Source: Flavobacterium frigoris PS1 (GTDB lineage: Bacteria > Bacteroidota > Bacteroidia > Flavobacteriales > Flavobacteriaceae). Taken from it: a stretch of DNA of 53,348 nucleotides. Location of the stretch: positions 1 to 53,348 of the forward strand of contig NZ_AHKF01000006.1 of assembly GCF_000252125.1 (NCBI RefSeq). Direction: 5' to 3'. The notes beneath the pieces were generated by a model. The model did not search any database, was not told the DNA's origin, and worked only from the letters and a program-made list of their open reading frames with translations. How positions within the stretch are numbered: the stretch's first letter is position 1; each line of letters opens with the position of its first letter. Positions 7,618 to 15,788 of the stretch are shown piece after piece. A program made the translations under genes and the position numbers.

Positions 7618-9174
7618 ATGTAGACTTTCTCCAATCATTAAAGCACATTTTTCACCGTCAATGGCAGCAGATATAATTCCTCCTGCATAACCTGCGCCTT
7701 CTCCGCAAGGATACAATCCTTTAATTTGAACATGCTCGTATGTTATCGCATCTCTAGGTATACGAACAGGCGACGATGTCCTGGATTCCGGAGCATGCAA
7801 AATAGCTTCATTGGTCAAATAGCCTTTCATGGATTTTCCAAATTCAGAGAAACCTTCACGTAATATCTGTGTTAGGAAGCCTGGAAAAACTTGCCCCATT
7901 TCTACGGAAGTAGTACCTGGAACATAAGAGGTTTTCGGAATTTCAGAAGAAACTCTACTTTGAGTAAAATCAATCATGCGTTGCGCTGGAACTTTTTGAC
8001 TTTCTCCTGCCAAATGCCATGCTTTTTGTTCGATGCTTTTTTGAAATTCCATTCCAGCCAAAGCACCAAATTTGGCAAAAGGCTTAAAATCTTCCAATTT
8101 CAGTTCGATAACAATTCCTGAATTGGCAGTAGCCTGATCTCTTTTTGATGGAGACCAACCGTTAGTAACCACTTCCCCCGGACTAGTTGCGCAAGGGGCA
8201 ATTACACCTCCAGGACACATACAAAAAGAGTACATCCCACGTCCTCCCACTTGTTTTACAATACTATAAGGAGCGGGCGGCAAAAGTTCTCCGCGATAAT
8301 CACAGCTATATTGAATACTGTCAATCAAAGATTGCGGATGCTCAGCCCTAACGCCCAAGGCAAAAGCTTTCGCCTCGATAAATATTTGCTTCCGATCCAG
8401 TAACTCAAAAATATCTCGGGCAGAATGTCCTGTTGCCAAAATTAATTTGTTCGCTAGAATAGTCGTTCCATTTTGGGTCACAATTCCCTCCACTTCATTG
8501 TTTTTGAGTAAGATATCAGTGACCCTAGTCTCAAACAATACTTGCCCACCACATTCGATTATTTTTTCACGAATGTCCTGAATAATTTGAGGTAATTTAT
8601 TTGTACCAATATGCGGATGCGCCTCAACTAATATATCTGGTGTTGCACCATAAGCGACTAGCAACTCCAAGATTCGGGTCACATCTCCTCTTTTTTTAGA
8701 GCGCGTATATAATTTTCCGTCAGAATAAGTTCCTGCTCCGCCTTCGCCAAAACAATAATTAGAATCTTCATTAACGATATGATCGACATTAATTGCCTTC
8801 AAATCGCGACGACGACCGCGTACGTCTTTACCACGTTCAACTACTATTGGCTTTAATCCCAATTCGATTAATTGCAAAGCAGCAAAAAGTCCTGCAGGAC
8901 CAGCACCTACGACTATAACCTCTTGTGCAGTGGCGACATTGGGATAATCTGGAATTTCCATTTTTCTCTCCTGAAAAGGCTCCCCTTTCAAATAAATAGC
9001 CACTTTCAAATTGATTTTTATCGTTTTTTGACGAGCATCAATCGAACGTTTCAATATGGAAACATGCTGAATTTCCTTTGGGGAAATCTTTAGTAATTTT
9101 CCAAGATAATCTTTTAGCAGCAAGTCATTTGCGGCTATTTCTGGAGATACTTGTAACAGGTGTTCTTGCGGCAT
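7597..9174 (-). CDS. uncharacterised FAD-dependent oxidoreductase (COG2509 type)
   Basis: This is a 525-aa flavoprotein of the large conserved NAD(P)/FAD-dependent family whose substrate is not known to me. An N-terminal domain of about 80 residues precedes the dinucleotide-binding fold GAGPAG at residues 90-95. Further FAD-family features are VVERGKDVRGRRRD, a Gly-rich loop NYCFGEGGAGTYSDGK, the second nucleotide motif KLILATGHSARD, and the C-terminal YPCGEGAGYAGGI that closes over FAD. The middle Cys-containing stretch MYSFCMCPGGV is typical of the family. There is no signal peptide. The gene stands alone between the kinase and a divergent small gene. Confidence 0.88.
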   Translation of the reverse strand: MPQEHLLQVSPEIAANDLLLKDYLGKLLKISPKEIQHVSILKRSIDARQKTIKINLKVAIYLKGEPFQERKMEIPDYPNVATAQEVIVVGAGPAGLFAALQLIELGLKPIVVERGKDVRGRRRDLKAINVDHIVNEDSNYCFGEGGAGTYSDGKLYTRSKKRGDVTRILELLVAYGATPDILVEAHPHIGTNKLPQIIQDIREKIIECGGQVLFETRVTDILLKNNEVEGIVTQNGTTILANKLILATGHSARDIFELLDRKQIFIEAKAFALGVRAEHPQSLIDSIQYSCDYRGELLPPAPYSIVKQVGGRGMYSFCMCPGGVIAPCATSPGEVVTNGWSPSKRDQATANSGIVIELKLEDFKPFAKFGALAGMEFQKSIEQKAWHLAGESQKVPAQRMIDFTQSRVSSEIPKTSYVPGTTSVEMGQVFPGFLTQILREGFSEFGKSMKGYLTNEAILHAPESRTSSPVRIPRDAITYEHVQIKGLYPCGEGAGYAGGIISAAIDGEKCALMIGESLHKKTSNQ

Positions 9175-9236
9175 TTTTTTAGATTATTCGATTTTTAGAT
9201 TATCTGACTTTTAGAAATAGTCAAAATAATCCGGTA

Positions 9237-9244
9237 CAAAAGTA
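9237..9244 (-). promoter_or_regulatory. -7 promoter element (TACTTTTG) for the FAD oxidoreductase
   Basis: On the minus strand this exact TAnnTTTG box lies about 63 nt upstream of the FAD gene ATG. No TTG was seen at -33. Confidence 0.4.
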
Positions 9245-9297
9245 GTATTTTGTAACGAACTCTTGGTATGGAAAGAAGAATCCATTTTCAAAACGGC

Positions 9298-9327
9298 TTA
9301 TTTTTCAAAATAGACTTTGTAACTTTG
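9298..9327 (+). promoter_or_regulatory. -33/-7 promoter (TTA-N19-TAACTTTG) for the 83-aa gene
   Basis: The -7 box TAACTTTG (9320-9327) matches TAnnTTTG exactly. A near-consensus TTA (9298-9300) sits 19 nt before it, within the normal spacing. The ATG is 31 nt after the box. Confidence 0.55.
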
Positions 9328-9358
9328 AGCCGTATAAATCTTATAACCTCATCAAAAA

Positions 9359-9610
9359 ATGTCTAGAAAAATAAAATTAATATGGGATTTCCGTGGACCT
9401 GCTTCAGCAAAAACAGCTGAACATCATGAAATCCACCTAAAGGAATACATTGCCATCGAAAAATTACCGCTAAACATTACGGGTTTTGAAATTCAGAGTG
9501 AAATGGTGGCTATTGCTTATATGGTAGTTACGGACGAGCATATGATTCAGGTACGTGATGCCTTGAAACCGCATCGTGGAGAAATTTATGTTGAAGCTCA
9601 AAAGTCATAA
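9359..9610 (+). CDS. small conserved hypothetical protein (83 aa)
   Basis: This is a compact soluble protein with mixed alpha/beta character. It begins MSRKIKLIWDFRGP and contains two His-rich patches (AEHHEIHLKEY at about residues 21-31 and DALKPHRG near the C-terminus). I do not recognise a named domain. It has no signal peptide, membrane segment or Cys. A promoter-like pair lies just upstream, and a strong bidirectional hairpin begins inside its last codons, so it looks like a real, independently transcribed gene. It converges with recQ. Function unknown. Confidence 0.75.
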   Translation: MSRKIKLIWDFRGPASAKTAEHHEIHLKEYIAIEKLPLNITGFEIQSEMVAIAYMVVTDEHMIQVRDALKPHRGEIYVEAQKS

Positions 9611-9652
9611 AGTATTAAAATTATAGAACAGACTTTAATACTTTATGACTTT
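9601..9652. terminator. bidirectional terminator, 19-nt perfect inverted repeat
   Basis: Arms at 9601-9619 and 9634-9652 are perfect reverse complements (left arm AAAGTCATAAAGTATTAAA) around a 14-nt loop. The left arm contains the stop codon of the 83-aa gene and the right arm ends 12 nt before the recQ stop. The stem is AT-rich but long, and it sits between two convergent genes. Confidence 0.75.
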
Positions 9653-9664
9653 ACAACTTTAAGA

Positions 9665-11860
9665 CTAATTTGCTACTTCACTAATAAATTTAATACGCAT
9701 TAAACGCAATTCTTCAGTATCATAATCGCCCTCAAATTCTTTTAAGGCATCTTCTATTTTATCTGTGGTGGACTCCATGAAATAGTCGTAAATCTCCGCT
9801 TGCTGATCATCATCTAACATCTCGTCAATCCAATATTTGATATTCAACTTGGTACCAGAATAGACTATTTGTTCCATTTCTTTCATCAGTAGATCCATTG
9901 TAAACCCTTTGGCTTTAGCAATATCATCAAGAGATAATTTGCGATCAACATTTTGAATGATATACAGTTTATTGGCTGATTTTATCCCTGTTGATTTTAC
10001 GATTAAATCTTCGGGACGCAGGATTTCATTCTCTTCGACATATTTACTTATCAATTCAACGAACTCCTTACCATATTTCTTTGCTTTCCCTTCTCCAACT
10101 CCATGAATATGGATTAATTCCTCTACAGAAATAGGGTATTTTAAAGCCATATCTTCCAATGATGGATCTTGGAAAACCACAAAAGGAGGAACTCCTATTT
10201 TCTTAGAGACTTTTTTACGTAAATCTCGTAACATATTCATCAGGACCTCATCAATAACTGCAGATGATTTTGAAGCGGTTACAATGGCTTCGTCTCCTGC
10301 TTCATTGTATTCATGATCCTCAGACATCAAAAAAGAACTTGGGTTTTTTATAAAGTCTAATCCCTGATCAGTAATTTTAACGATACCATAAGTCTCAATA
10401 TCTTTAGTCAAATACCCAGCTACAAGGACTTGCCGCAATAAGGCCATCCAATATTTTTCATCAAAGGCAGCTCCTGACCCGAAAAAAGCCTGAATGTCTG
10501 TCCTATGCGCTTTTATAACGGCATTGACCCTACCTATCAGAGTAAAAACAATTTCCTTGGATTTGTACAAATGTTTAGTATCCCTAACTATCTCCAGTAA
10601 CTTAACGACTTGGTCTTGTGCTTCGATTTTTACTTTTGGATTTCTGACATTGTCATCCATATCACCACCTTCACCGGTTGCATTGTCAAATTCTTCACCA
10701 AAGTAATGCAACAAAAATTTTCTTCTAGACATTGAAGTTTCGGCGTAAGCCACCACTTCCTGCAATAAAGCAAAGCCGATTTCTTGCTCTGCAACGGGTT
10801 TTCCCGACATGAATTTTTCTAGTTTCTCTACGTCCTTATAAGAATAGTAAGCCAAACAATGACCTTCACCACCATCTCGACCAGCACGACCCGTTTCTTG
10901 ATAATAGCTTTCCAACGATTTTGGAATATCATGGTGAATCACAAAACGCACATCAGGCTTGTCAATTCCCATCCCAAAAGCAATTGTAGCCACCACCACA
11001 TCTACATCTTCCATAAGAAACATGTCCTGATGTCTGGCACGTGTTTTTGCGTCTAGTCCAGCATGATAAGGAACAGCACTAATACCGTTCACCTGTAAAA
11101 CATGAGCAATTGCCTCCACTTTCTTTCGGCTTAAACAATAAATAATCCCAGATTTCCCTTTATGTTGTTTTATAAAACGGATAATATCCGATTCTACATT
11201 TTTTGTTTTTGTGCGTACCTCATAATACAAATTAGGTCTATTGAATGATGCCTTAAAAGTAGTAGCATCACACATATCTAAATTTTTCAGGATATCTTCC
11301 TGAACTTTCGGGGTTGCAGTAGCAGTAAGGCCTATAATAGGTAAATCTCCCAATTGCTTAATGATATGTTTAAGATTCCTGTATTCTGGTCTAAAATCAT
11401 GCCCCCATTCAGAGATACAATGCGCTTCATCAATAGCAACAAAAGAAATCTTGACTGTTTTAAGAAAATTGACATTTTCCTCTTTAGTCAACGACTCTGG
11501 CGCAACATATAACAGTTTTGTCAGTCCGGACGTAATGTCCTTTTTAACTTGCGTAATTTCTGTTTTTGTAAGTGAAGAGTTTAAAACGTGGGCAATACCA
11601 TTCTCTGAAGACAAGCTTCGAATCGCATCTACCTGATTTTTCATTAAAGCGATCAGAGGAGAAACAACGATAGCCGTTCCGTCTTGAGTTAAAGCTGGTA
11701 GTTGATAACAGAGCGACTTCCCACCACCAGTGGGCATGATAACAAATGTATTCTGCCTGTCGAGCAAACTTTTTATCACTTGTTCCTGCAGGCCCTTAAA
11801 TTGGCTAAAGCCAAAATATTTCTTTAATTCTTTATGTATGTCAATTTCGTTTGAATTCAT
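9665..11860 (-). CDS. recQ: ATP-dependent DNA helicase RecQ
   Basis: This is a 3'-5' DNA helicase for recombination and fork repair. The 731-aa protein has Walker A PTGGGKS (residues 43-49), DEAH in VAIDEAHCISEWGHDFRPEY (about 144-147), motif III LTATATP, and helicase C with QETGRAGRDG (about 321-330). A winged-helix/RQC region follows, then one HRDC domain (KKIGVPPFVVFQD, then SVEELIHIHGVGEGKAKKYG) and a further C-terminal helical region. The zinc-binding subdomain (residues 370-405) lacks all four ligand Cys: YAETSMSRRKFLLHYFGEE has Ala and Ser where YC and CRR are usual, and no CxxC follows. The Arg-Arg and YFGE framework is kept. It is divergent from kdsD. Confidence 0.95.
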   Translation of the reverse strand: MNSNEIDIHKELKKYFGFSQFKGLQEQVIKSLLDRQNTFVIMPTGGGKSLCYQLPALTQDGTAIVVSPLIALMKNQVDAIRSLSSENGIAHVLNSSLTKTEITQVKKDITSGLTKLLYVAPESLTKEENVNFLKTVKISFVAIDEAHCISEWGHDFRPEYRNLKHIIKQLGDLPIIGLTATATPKVQEDILKNLDMCDATTFKASFNRPNLYYEVRTKTKNVESDIIRFIKQHKGKSGIIYCLSRKKVEAIAHVLQVNGISAVPYHAGLDAKTRARHQDMFLMEDVDVVVATIAFGMGIDKPDVRFVIHHDIPKSLESYYQETGRAGRDGGEGHCLAYYSYKDVEKLEKFMSGKPVAEQEIGFALLQEVVAYAETSMSRRKFLLHYFGEEFDNATGEGGDMDDNVRNPKVKIEAQDQVVKLLEIVRDTKHLYKSKEIVFTLIGRVNAVIKAHRTDIQAFFGSGAAFDEKYWMALLRQVLVAGYLTKDIETYGIVKITDQGLDFIKNPSSFLMSEDHEYNEAGDEAIVTASKSSAVIDEVLMNMLRDLRKKVSKKIGVPPFVVFQDPSLEDMALKYPISVEELIHIHGVGEGKAKKYGKEFVELISKYVEENEILRPEDLIVKSTGIKSANKLYIIQNVDRKLSLDDIAKAKGFTMDLLMKEMEQIVYSGTKLNIKYWIDEMLDDDQQAEIYDYFMESTTDKIEDALKEFEGDYDTEELRLMRIKFISEVAN

Positions 11861-11906
11861 TCTTTATTATATGGTATTATGATGTGGTATTACGTGGTAT
11901 TTTGTA

Positions 11907-11914
11907 TAAATTTG
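11907..11914 (+). promoter_or_regulatory. -7 promoter element (TAAATTTG) for kdsD
   Basis: This exact TAnnTTTG match lies 55 nt before the TTG start of kdsD. It is downstream of the first in-frame ATG (11879), so a transcript from here cannot use that ATG; this supports the TTG start. Confidence 0.5.
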
Positions 11915-11968
11915 CACCACATAAAGATACAAATTTCTTTTACACATACAAATTTTAAATATTCTGTT

Positions 11969-12934
11969 TTGATATCTAAAGAAAATATATTGGCTATCGC
12001 CAAAAAAACCATTTTATCTGAGAGCGAAGCGATTACAAAGTTAACGGACTTACTAGACGATAATTTTTCAGACGCAACACAAGCAATCTACAATTCAAAG
12101 GGAAGATTAATAGTCACCGGCATAGGAAAAAGCGCTATCATAGCCCAAAAAATGGTGGCTACCTTCAACTCAACCGGAACGCCATCAATGTTCCTTCATG
12201 CTTCTGAAGCAATTCACGGAGATTTAGGCATGATACAAAATGATGACATAATCATTTGTATTTCTAAAAGCGGAAATAGTCCTGAAATAAAAATTTTAGT
12301 CCCACTTTTAAAACGTTTTGGAAATACTTTAATCGCTATTACTGGAAACACGACCTCTTTTTTGGCAAAAGGTTCTGATTTTGTTTTAAATACTACGGTA
12401 GAAAAAGAAGCCGATCCAATCAATTTAGCTCCAACAAATAGCACCACTGCCCAATTAGTTATGGGCGATGCAATAGCAATATGTTTAATGGAAATTCGCG
12501 GTTTCAAACCAGAAGATTTTGCCAAGTACCATCCAGGAGGTGCTCTAGGAAAAAAACTATTACTCAGGGTACAAGATATGCTAGAACACACCTTAAAACC
12601 TATGGTTTCAGCAGACACTTCTATAAAGAAAGTGATTTTTGAAATTTCAGAAAAACGATTAGGTGTAACTGCAGTTGTGGATCAGGAAAAAGTTATCGGG
12701 ATTATTACTGATGGTGACATTAGAAGAATGCTCAACGAAAGGGACTCTTTTACCGATTTAACCGCAAAAGACATCATGACTAAAAACCCAAAATTGATTC
12801 AATCAACAGCCATGGTAGTAGATGCTTTTAATATTCTAGAAGATTTTTCCATTACACAACTGGTCGTGGTAGACGGCGAAGAGTACAAAGGTGTTTTACA
12901 TTTACATGATATTTTAAAAGAAGGAATACTATAA
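11969..12934 (+). CDS. kdsD: arabinose-5-phosphate isomerase, KpsF/GutQ family
   Basis: It converts ribulose-5-phosphate to arabinose-5-phosphate, the first step to Kdo for lipopolysaccharide. The 321-aa protein has an N-terminal SIS domain (TGIGKSAIIAQKMVATFNSTG, and CISKSGNSPEI, about residues 45-115) and two C-terminal CBS domains (about 205-265 and 270-320), the normal full-length layout. The frame extends to an ATG at 11879, but those 30 extra residues (MMWYYVVFCI...) are not family-like and overlap a promoter box. TTG before ISKENILAIAKKTI is chosen. The stop overlaps the tatC ATG by one base, so the two are probably translated together. Confidence 0.92.
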   Translation: MISKENILAIAKKTILSESEAITKLTDLLDDNFSDATQAIYNSKGRLIVTGIGKSAIIAQKMVATFNSTGTPSMFLHASEAIHGDLGMIQNDDIIICISKSGNSPEIKILVPLLKRFGNTLIAITGNTTSFLAKGSDFVLNTTVEKEADPINLAPTNSTTAQLVMGDAIAICLMEIRGFKPEDFAKYHPGGALGKKLLLRVQDMLEHTLKPMVSADTSIKKVIFEISEKRLGVTAVVDQEKVIGIITDGDIRRMLNERDSFTDLTAKDIMTKNPKLIQSTAMVVDAFNILEDFSITQLVVVDGEEYKGVLHLHDILKEGIL

Positions 12935-13740
12935 TGGCAAAGAAAAACTTAAACGAAATGTCGTTTTTAGATCATCTTGAAGATTTAAGATGGTTGTTAG
13001 TACGAAGTACAGTAGCGATAATCCTAATGGCATTCGTCACTTATTTCATCAGTGACTACCTATTTGACACGATAATATTTGGCCCCACCAGACCTACGTT
13101 TTTTACCTATCAGTTCTTCTGTGAGTTATCACATTCACTAGGTTTTGCAGACAACATCTGTATCACTGAAATGCCATTCATCATACAAAATACACAGATG
13201 GAAGGCCAAGTAAATGTCTTTATTTGGGTGTGTATTTTAGCCGGATTTATTTTGAGTTTCCCTTATATATTGTGGGAAATCTGGAAATTCATCAGTCCTG
13301 CCTTATACACAAAAGAGAAGAAAAACGCCAAAGTCTTTATCTTTTTCTCATCGCTGCTTTTCTTTATGGGCGTTTTATTTGGCTACTTTGTAGTAATTCC
13401 AATGTCCGTTAACTTTGTAGCGACCTTTACGGTCAGTGATGTCGTACTAAACCAGTTCACTTTAGACTCCTATATAGGAATGGTAAAAACATCCGTTCTA
13501 GCAAGTGGATTGTTTTTTGAATTACCAATTATCATTTATTTCTTAACAAAACTGGGACTTGTAACCCCCTCTTTTTTAAGAAACAATCGAAAATATGCAA
13601 TTGTCCTTGTACTAATTATAGCAGCTATAGTAACCCCACCAGACGTGGTGAGTCAAACTATTGTTGCGATTCCAATGTTATTAATCTTTGAAGCAAGTAT
13701 CTTCATTTCGGTATTTGTTTCTAAAAATGAAAAAAAATAA
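12934..13740 (+). CDS. tatC: Sec-independent protein translocase subunit TatC
   Basis: This is the core integral membrane receptor of the twin-arginine translocation system, which binds RR signal peptides and exports folded proteins. The 268-aa protein starts with the family hallmark SFLDHLEDLRWLL (about residues 9-21). Its hydrophobic segments fit six TM helices, with the conserved FVVIPMSVNFV and LGLVTPSFLRNNRKYAIV regions. A slightly long periplasmic loop (about 50-85) contains two Cys. No tatA/B is in the window. It overlaps kdsD by one base and is followed one base later by the CMD-family gene, forming an operon. Confidence 0.96.
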   Translation: MAKKNLNEMSFLDHLEDLRWLLVRSTVAIILMAFVTYFISDYLFDTIIFGPTRPTFFTYQFFCELSHSLGFADNICITEMPFIIQNTQMEGQVNVFIWVCILAGFILSFPYILWEIWKFISPALYTKEKKNAKVFIFFSSLLFFMGVLFGYFVVIPMSVNFVATFTVSDVVLNQFTLDSYIGMVKTSVLASGLFFELPIIIYFLTKLGLVTPSFLRNNRKYAIVLVLIIAAIVTPPDVVSQTIVAIPMLLIFEASIFISVFVSKNEKK

Positions 13741-13741
13741 A

Positions 13742-14095
13742 ATGGCTGCAATAATCGAAGAATTCAATGAATATCGTTCTAGAATGAACGAAAAATTACT
13801 ATCTGACAACAACAAAATAGTAAAACGCATTTTCAACTTAGACACTAATGCTTATGCTGCTGGTGCTCTTGACGTAAAAACAAAAGAACTTCTAGGACTA
13901 GTTGCCTCAACCGTTTTACGCTGTGATGACTGTGTGAAATACCATCTGGAAACAAGCCATAAAGAAGGCGTTACCAAAGAGGAAATGATGGAAGCAATGG
14001 GAATTGCCACACTAGTTGGCGGAACTATCGTTGTACCCCATTTACGTAGAGCTTATGAGTTCTGGGAAGCCCTTGAAGAAGAGGCTACAAAATAA
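13742..14095 (+). CDS. carboxymuconolactone decarboxylase / AhpD-like protein
   Basis: This is a 117-aa all-helical CMD-domain protein. The redox motif C61-D-D-C64 followed by H68 (RCDDCVKYH) is the AhpD-type active site, so a thiol-based peroxidase-linked or disulfide-reductase role is likely; the partner is unknown. The open frame begins 18 codons earlier inside tatC, but the ATG one base after the tatC stop (MAAIIEEFNEY) matches the usual family length. A conserved C-terminal segment (GIATLVGGTIVVPHLRRAYEF) fits the helix that packs the trimer. It is the third gene of kdsD-tatC-CMD and may reach lptB. Confidence 0.9.
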   Translation: MAAIIEEFNEYRSRMNEKLLSDNNKIVKRIFNLDTNAYAAGALDVKTKELLGLVASTVLRCDDCVKYHLETSHKEGVTKEEMMEAMGIATLVGGTIVVPHLRRAYEFWEALEEEATK

Positions 14096-14254
14096 CATTC
14101 CTTTAAAAATAGAAATCGTCTAGACCTTTTTTGCGAAGGCAATTTCATTTGAAAAGAAACTAAATAATTGTTAACAGCTTGATTTTCTTATTTGTTTATT
14201 CGTTTATTTGTAACGTTTAAGCAGAACTTTCATCAAACAATTACACGAAACGAA

Positions 14255-14995
14255 ATGATTTTAAGAGCAGAAAATTTAGTAAAAAAATACAAAGGCCGAA
14301 GTGTCGTAAAAGGCATTTCGGTTGAAGTAAACCAAGGAGAAATCGTTGGCCTTTTAGGACCAAATGGCGCTGGAAAGACAACTTCATTCTATATGATTGT
14401 GGGTTTGGTTAAACCAAATTCAGGAAACATCTATCTTGATGACATGAACATTACCGATTACCCTATGTACAAAAGGGCACAGCACGGGATCGGTTATTTG
14501 GCACAAGAAGCTTCTGTTTTTAGAAAACTAAGTATTGAAGACAATATATTGAGCGTTTTGCAGCTAACTACTCTATCAAAAGAAGAACAAGAGGCCAAAA
14601 TGGAAAGTTTGATTGCTGAGTTCAGCCTAGAGCACATTCGCACCAATCGAGGGGATTTACTATCTGGTGGAGAGCGACGTCGTACTGAAATAGCTCGTTG
14701 CCTGGCTACTGATCCCAAATTTATCTTGCTCGATGAGCCTTTTGCCGGTGTTGACCCTGTTGCTGTTGAGGACATACAAAGAATTGTAGCTCAATTAAAA
14801 AATAAAAACATAGGAATTCTAATTACTGATCATAACGTTCAGGAAACTCTTGCAATTACTGATAAAACCTATCTAATGTTTGAAGGTGGTATTTTGAAAG
14901 CTGGAATTCCAGAGGAATTGGTGGAAGATGAAATGGTACGTAGAGTGTATTTAGGACAAAATTTTGAGCTGAGAAAGAAAAAACTGGAGTTTTAA
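14255..14995 (+). CDS. lptB: lipopolysaccharide export ABC transporter ATP-binding protein LptB
   Basis: It powers extraction of LPS from the inner membrane together with LptF/LptG. The 246-aa cytosolic ATPase has Walker A GPNGAGKT (residues 35-42), the Q-loop in IGYLAQEASVFRKLS, the signature LLSGGERRRTEIARCL (the ERRR form is typical of LptB), Walker B FILLDEPFAGVDP and the H-loop ITDHNVQETL. The frame extends to a TTG at 14192, but the ATG at 14255 (MILRAENLVKKYKG) matches LptB. It lies 159 nt after the CMD gene. With kdsD it points to an LPS-biogenesis theme for the group. Confidence 0.95.
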   Translation: MILRAENLVKKYKGRSVVKGISVEVNQGEIVGLLGPNGAGKTTSFYMIVGLVKPNSGNIYLDDMNITDYPMYKRAQHGIGYLAQEASVFRKLSIEDNILSVLQLTTLSKEEQEAKMESLIAEFSLEHIRTNRGDLLSGGERRRTEIARCLATDPKFILLDEPFAGVDPVAVEDIQRIVAQLKNKNIGILITDHNVQETLAITDKTYLMFEGGILKAGIPEELVEDEMVRRVYLGQNFELRKKKLEF

Positions 14996-15107
14996 AAAAC
15001 TGTTTACTATTCAATAATTAGTTTAAAAAGAGTGCTCAGTTCTGGAAACAGCCCTTGTTTTGTTCCAAGATTAAAGAATATTAAATCAACACTTAAACCA
15101 ATTTGTT

Positions 15108-15338
15108 ATGAGCCAAAAAGAAAAACCATCTACAGAAACGCTTAAGAAATGGCACAAAGATCCCAATAATTGGAAGCTTGGTATCTTTTACTACAATAAA
15201 GAAGACAAACGCATACTTCCTCCTAAAAGAATGGCTTGGGCCGGCTGGACAGTTAATTTTGCCAATTCTATTTCAGTTGCCTTTTTTGTTATTGTTATTA
15301 TTATAATAATTGGGATAGCCTTGTTTCTTCCAAAATAA
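15108..15338 (+). CDS. DUF5808 small membrane protein (76 aa)
   Basis: A soluble N-terminal half carries the conserved Trp-rich block KKWHKDPNNWKLGIFYYN (about residues 14-31) and ILPPKRMAWAGWTVNFAN, which is characteristic of DUF5808. It is followed by one very hydrophobic C-terminal TM helix (SVAFFVIVIIIIIGIALFL, about 56-74). The protein is probably a tail-anchored or single-span membrane protein with the domain in the cytosol. The function of the family is unknown to me. A 112-nt gap separates it from lptB. A heptad-repeat tract begins 5 nt after its stop. Confidence 0.82.
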   Translation: MSQKEKPSTETLKKWHKDPNNWKLGIFYYNKEDKRILPPKRMAWAGWTVNFANSISVAFFVIVIIIIIGIALFLPK

Positions 15339-15342
15339 TATT

Positions 15343-15405
15343 ACTGAAAACTAAATACTGACTACTGAACACTGATCACTGATGACTGCAAGCTAATCAC
15401 TAAAG
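15343..15405 (+). repeat. heptad-repeat tract R1 (9 units, ACTGAAC-like)
   Basis: The stretch divides without slip into nine 7-mers, mostly ACTnnnn: actgaaa, actaaat, actgact, actgaac, actgatc, actgatg, actgcaa, gctaatc, actaaag. It fills the gap between the DUF5808 stop and the four-helix-bundle gene. The last unit supplies that gene's stop codon (CTA on this strand reads TAG). Confidence 0.85.
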
Positions 15406-15768
15406 AGCCACACCAAATTTTTGCGGATTTAAAATCATGTAATTAATCAGTTTGCCAACTTCATTACTTTCATTTAGCAATTCGTTGTAAACACTTTCAG
15501 TGATATAATTACATTTAAATGAAAACTCAAGCCAAACTTGAATTTCTGAATTTTCGGCATCTGAGTCGGTTAATTTGCTATGAAAATTCTTGGGATAAAC
15601 TCTTTTTCTATAGGATTCTGAGATATTAGCGGGGACGCTTCTTGAACAACGCCTAATTTGATCCGTTAAAGAATACATTTCTTCTTTCGGAAATAGCTTC
15701 GTTATTTCAAAAATTTTCATCGCCAGTGAAAATGATTTCTGATATGCTAATAAATCTTGAAATTTCAT
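15400..15768 (-). CDS. four helix bundle protein (S23 / 23S rRNA-intervening-sequence family)
   Basis: This 122-aa basic, all-helical protein belongs to the widespread TIGR02436-type four-helix-bundle family, first seen in intervening sequences of 23S rRNA and related in fold to the Avd accessory protein of diversity-generating retroelements. Visible hallmarks are the N-terminal FQDLLAYQKSFSLAMKIF, central LTDQIRRCSRSVPANISES (about residues 34-52), and an acidic helix with ENSEIQVWLEF. It pentamerises and binds nucleic acid in characterised relatives; its role here is unknown. Its stop lies in heptad tract R1, and its ATG is only 20 nt from tract R2, so the gene is bracketed by heptad repeats. 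No rRNA or reverse transcriptase is nearby. Confidence 0.88.
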   Translation of the reverse strand: MKFQDLLAYQKSFSLAMKIFEITKLFPKEEMYSLTDQIRRCSRSVPANISESYRKRVYPKNFHSKLTDSDAENSEIQVWLEFSFKCNYITESVYNELLNESNEVGKLINYMILNPQKFGVAL

Positions 15769-15788
15769 TACTTATATTGTTATTTAAT

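Noticed and set aside
7597..9174. Assignment of the FAD protein to a specific enzyme such as GidA/MnmG
   Set aside because: The N-terminal domain and the CMCPGG region differ from MnmG; only the general flavoprotein family is supported.
15400..15768. 23S rRNA intervening sequence
   Set aside because: The four-helix-bundle gene has no rRNA sequence on either side.
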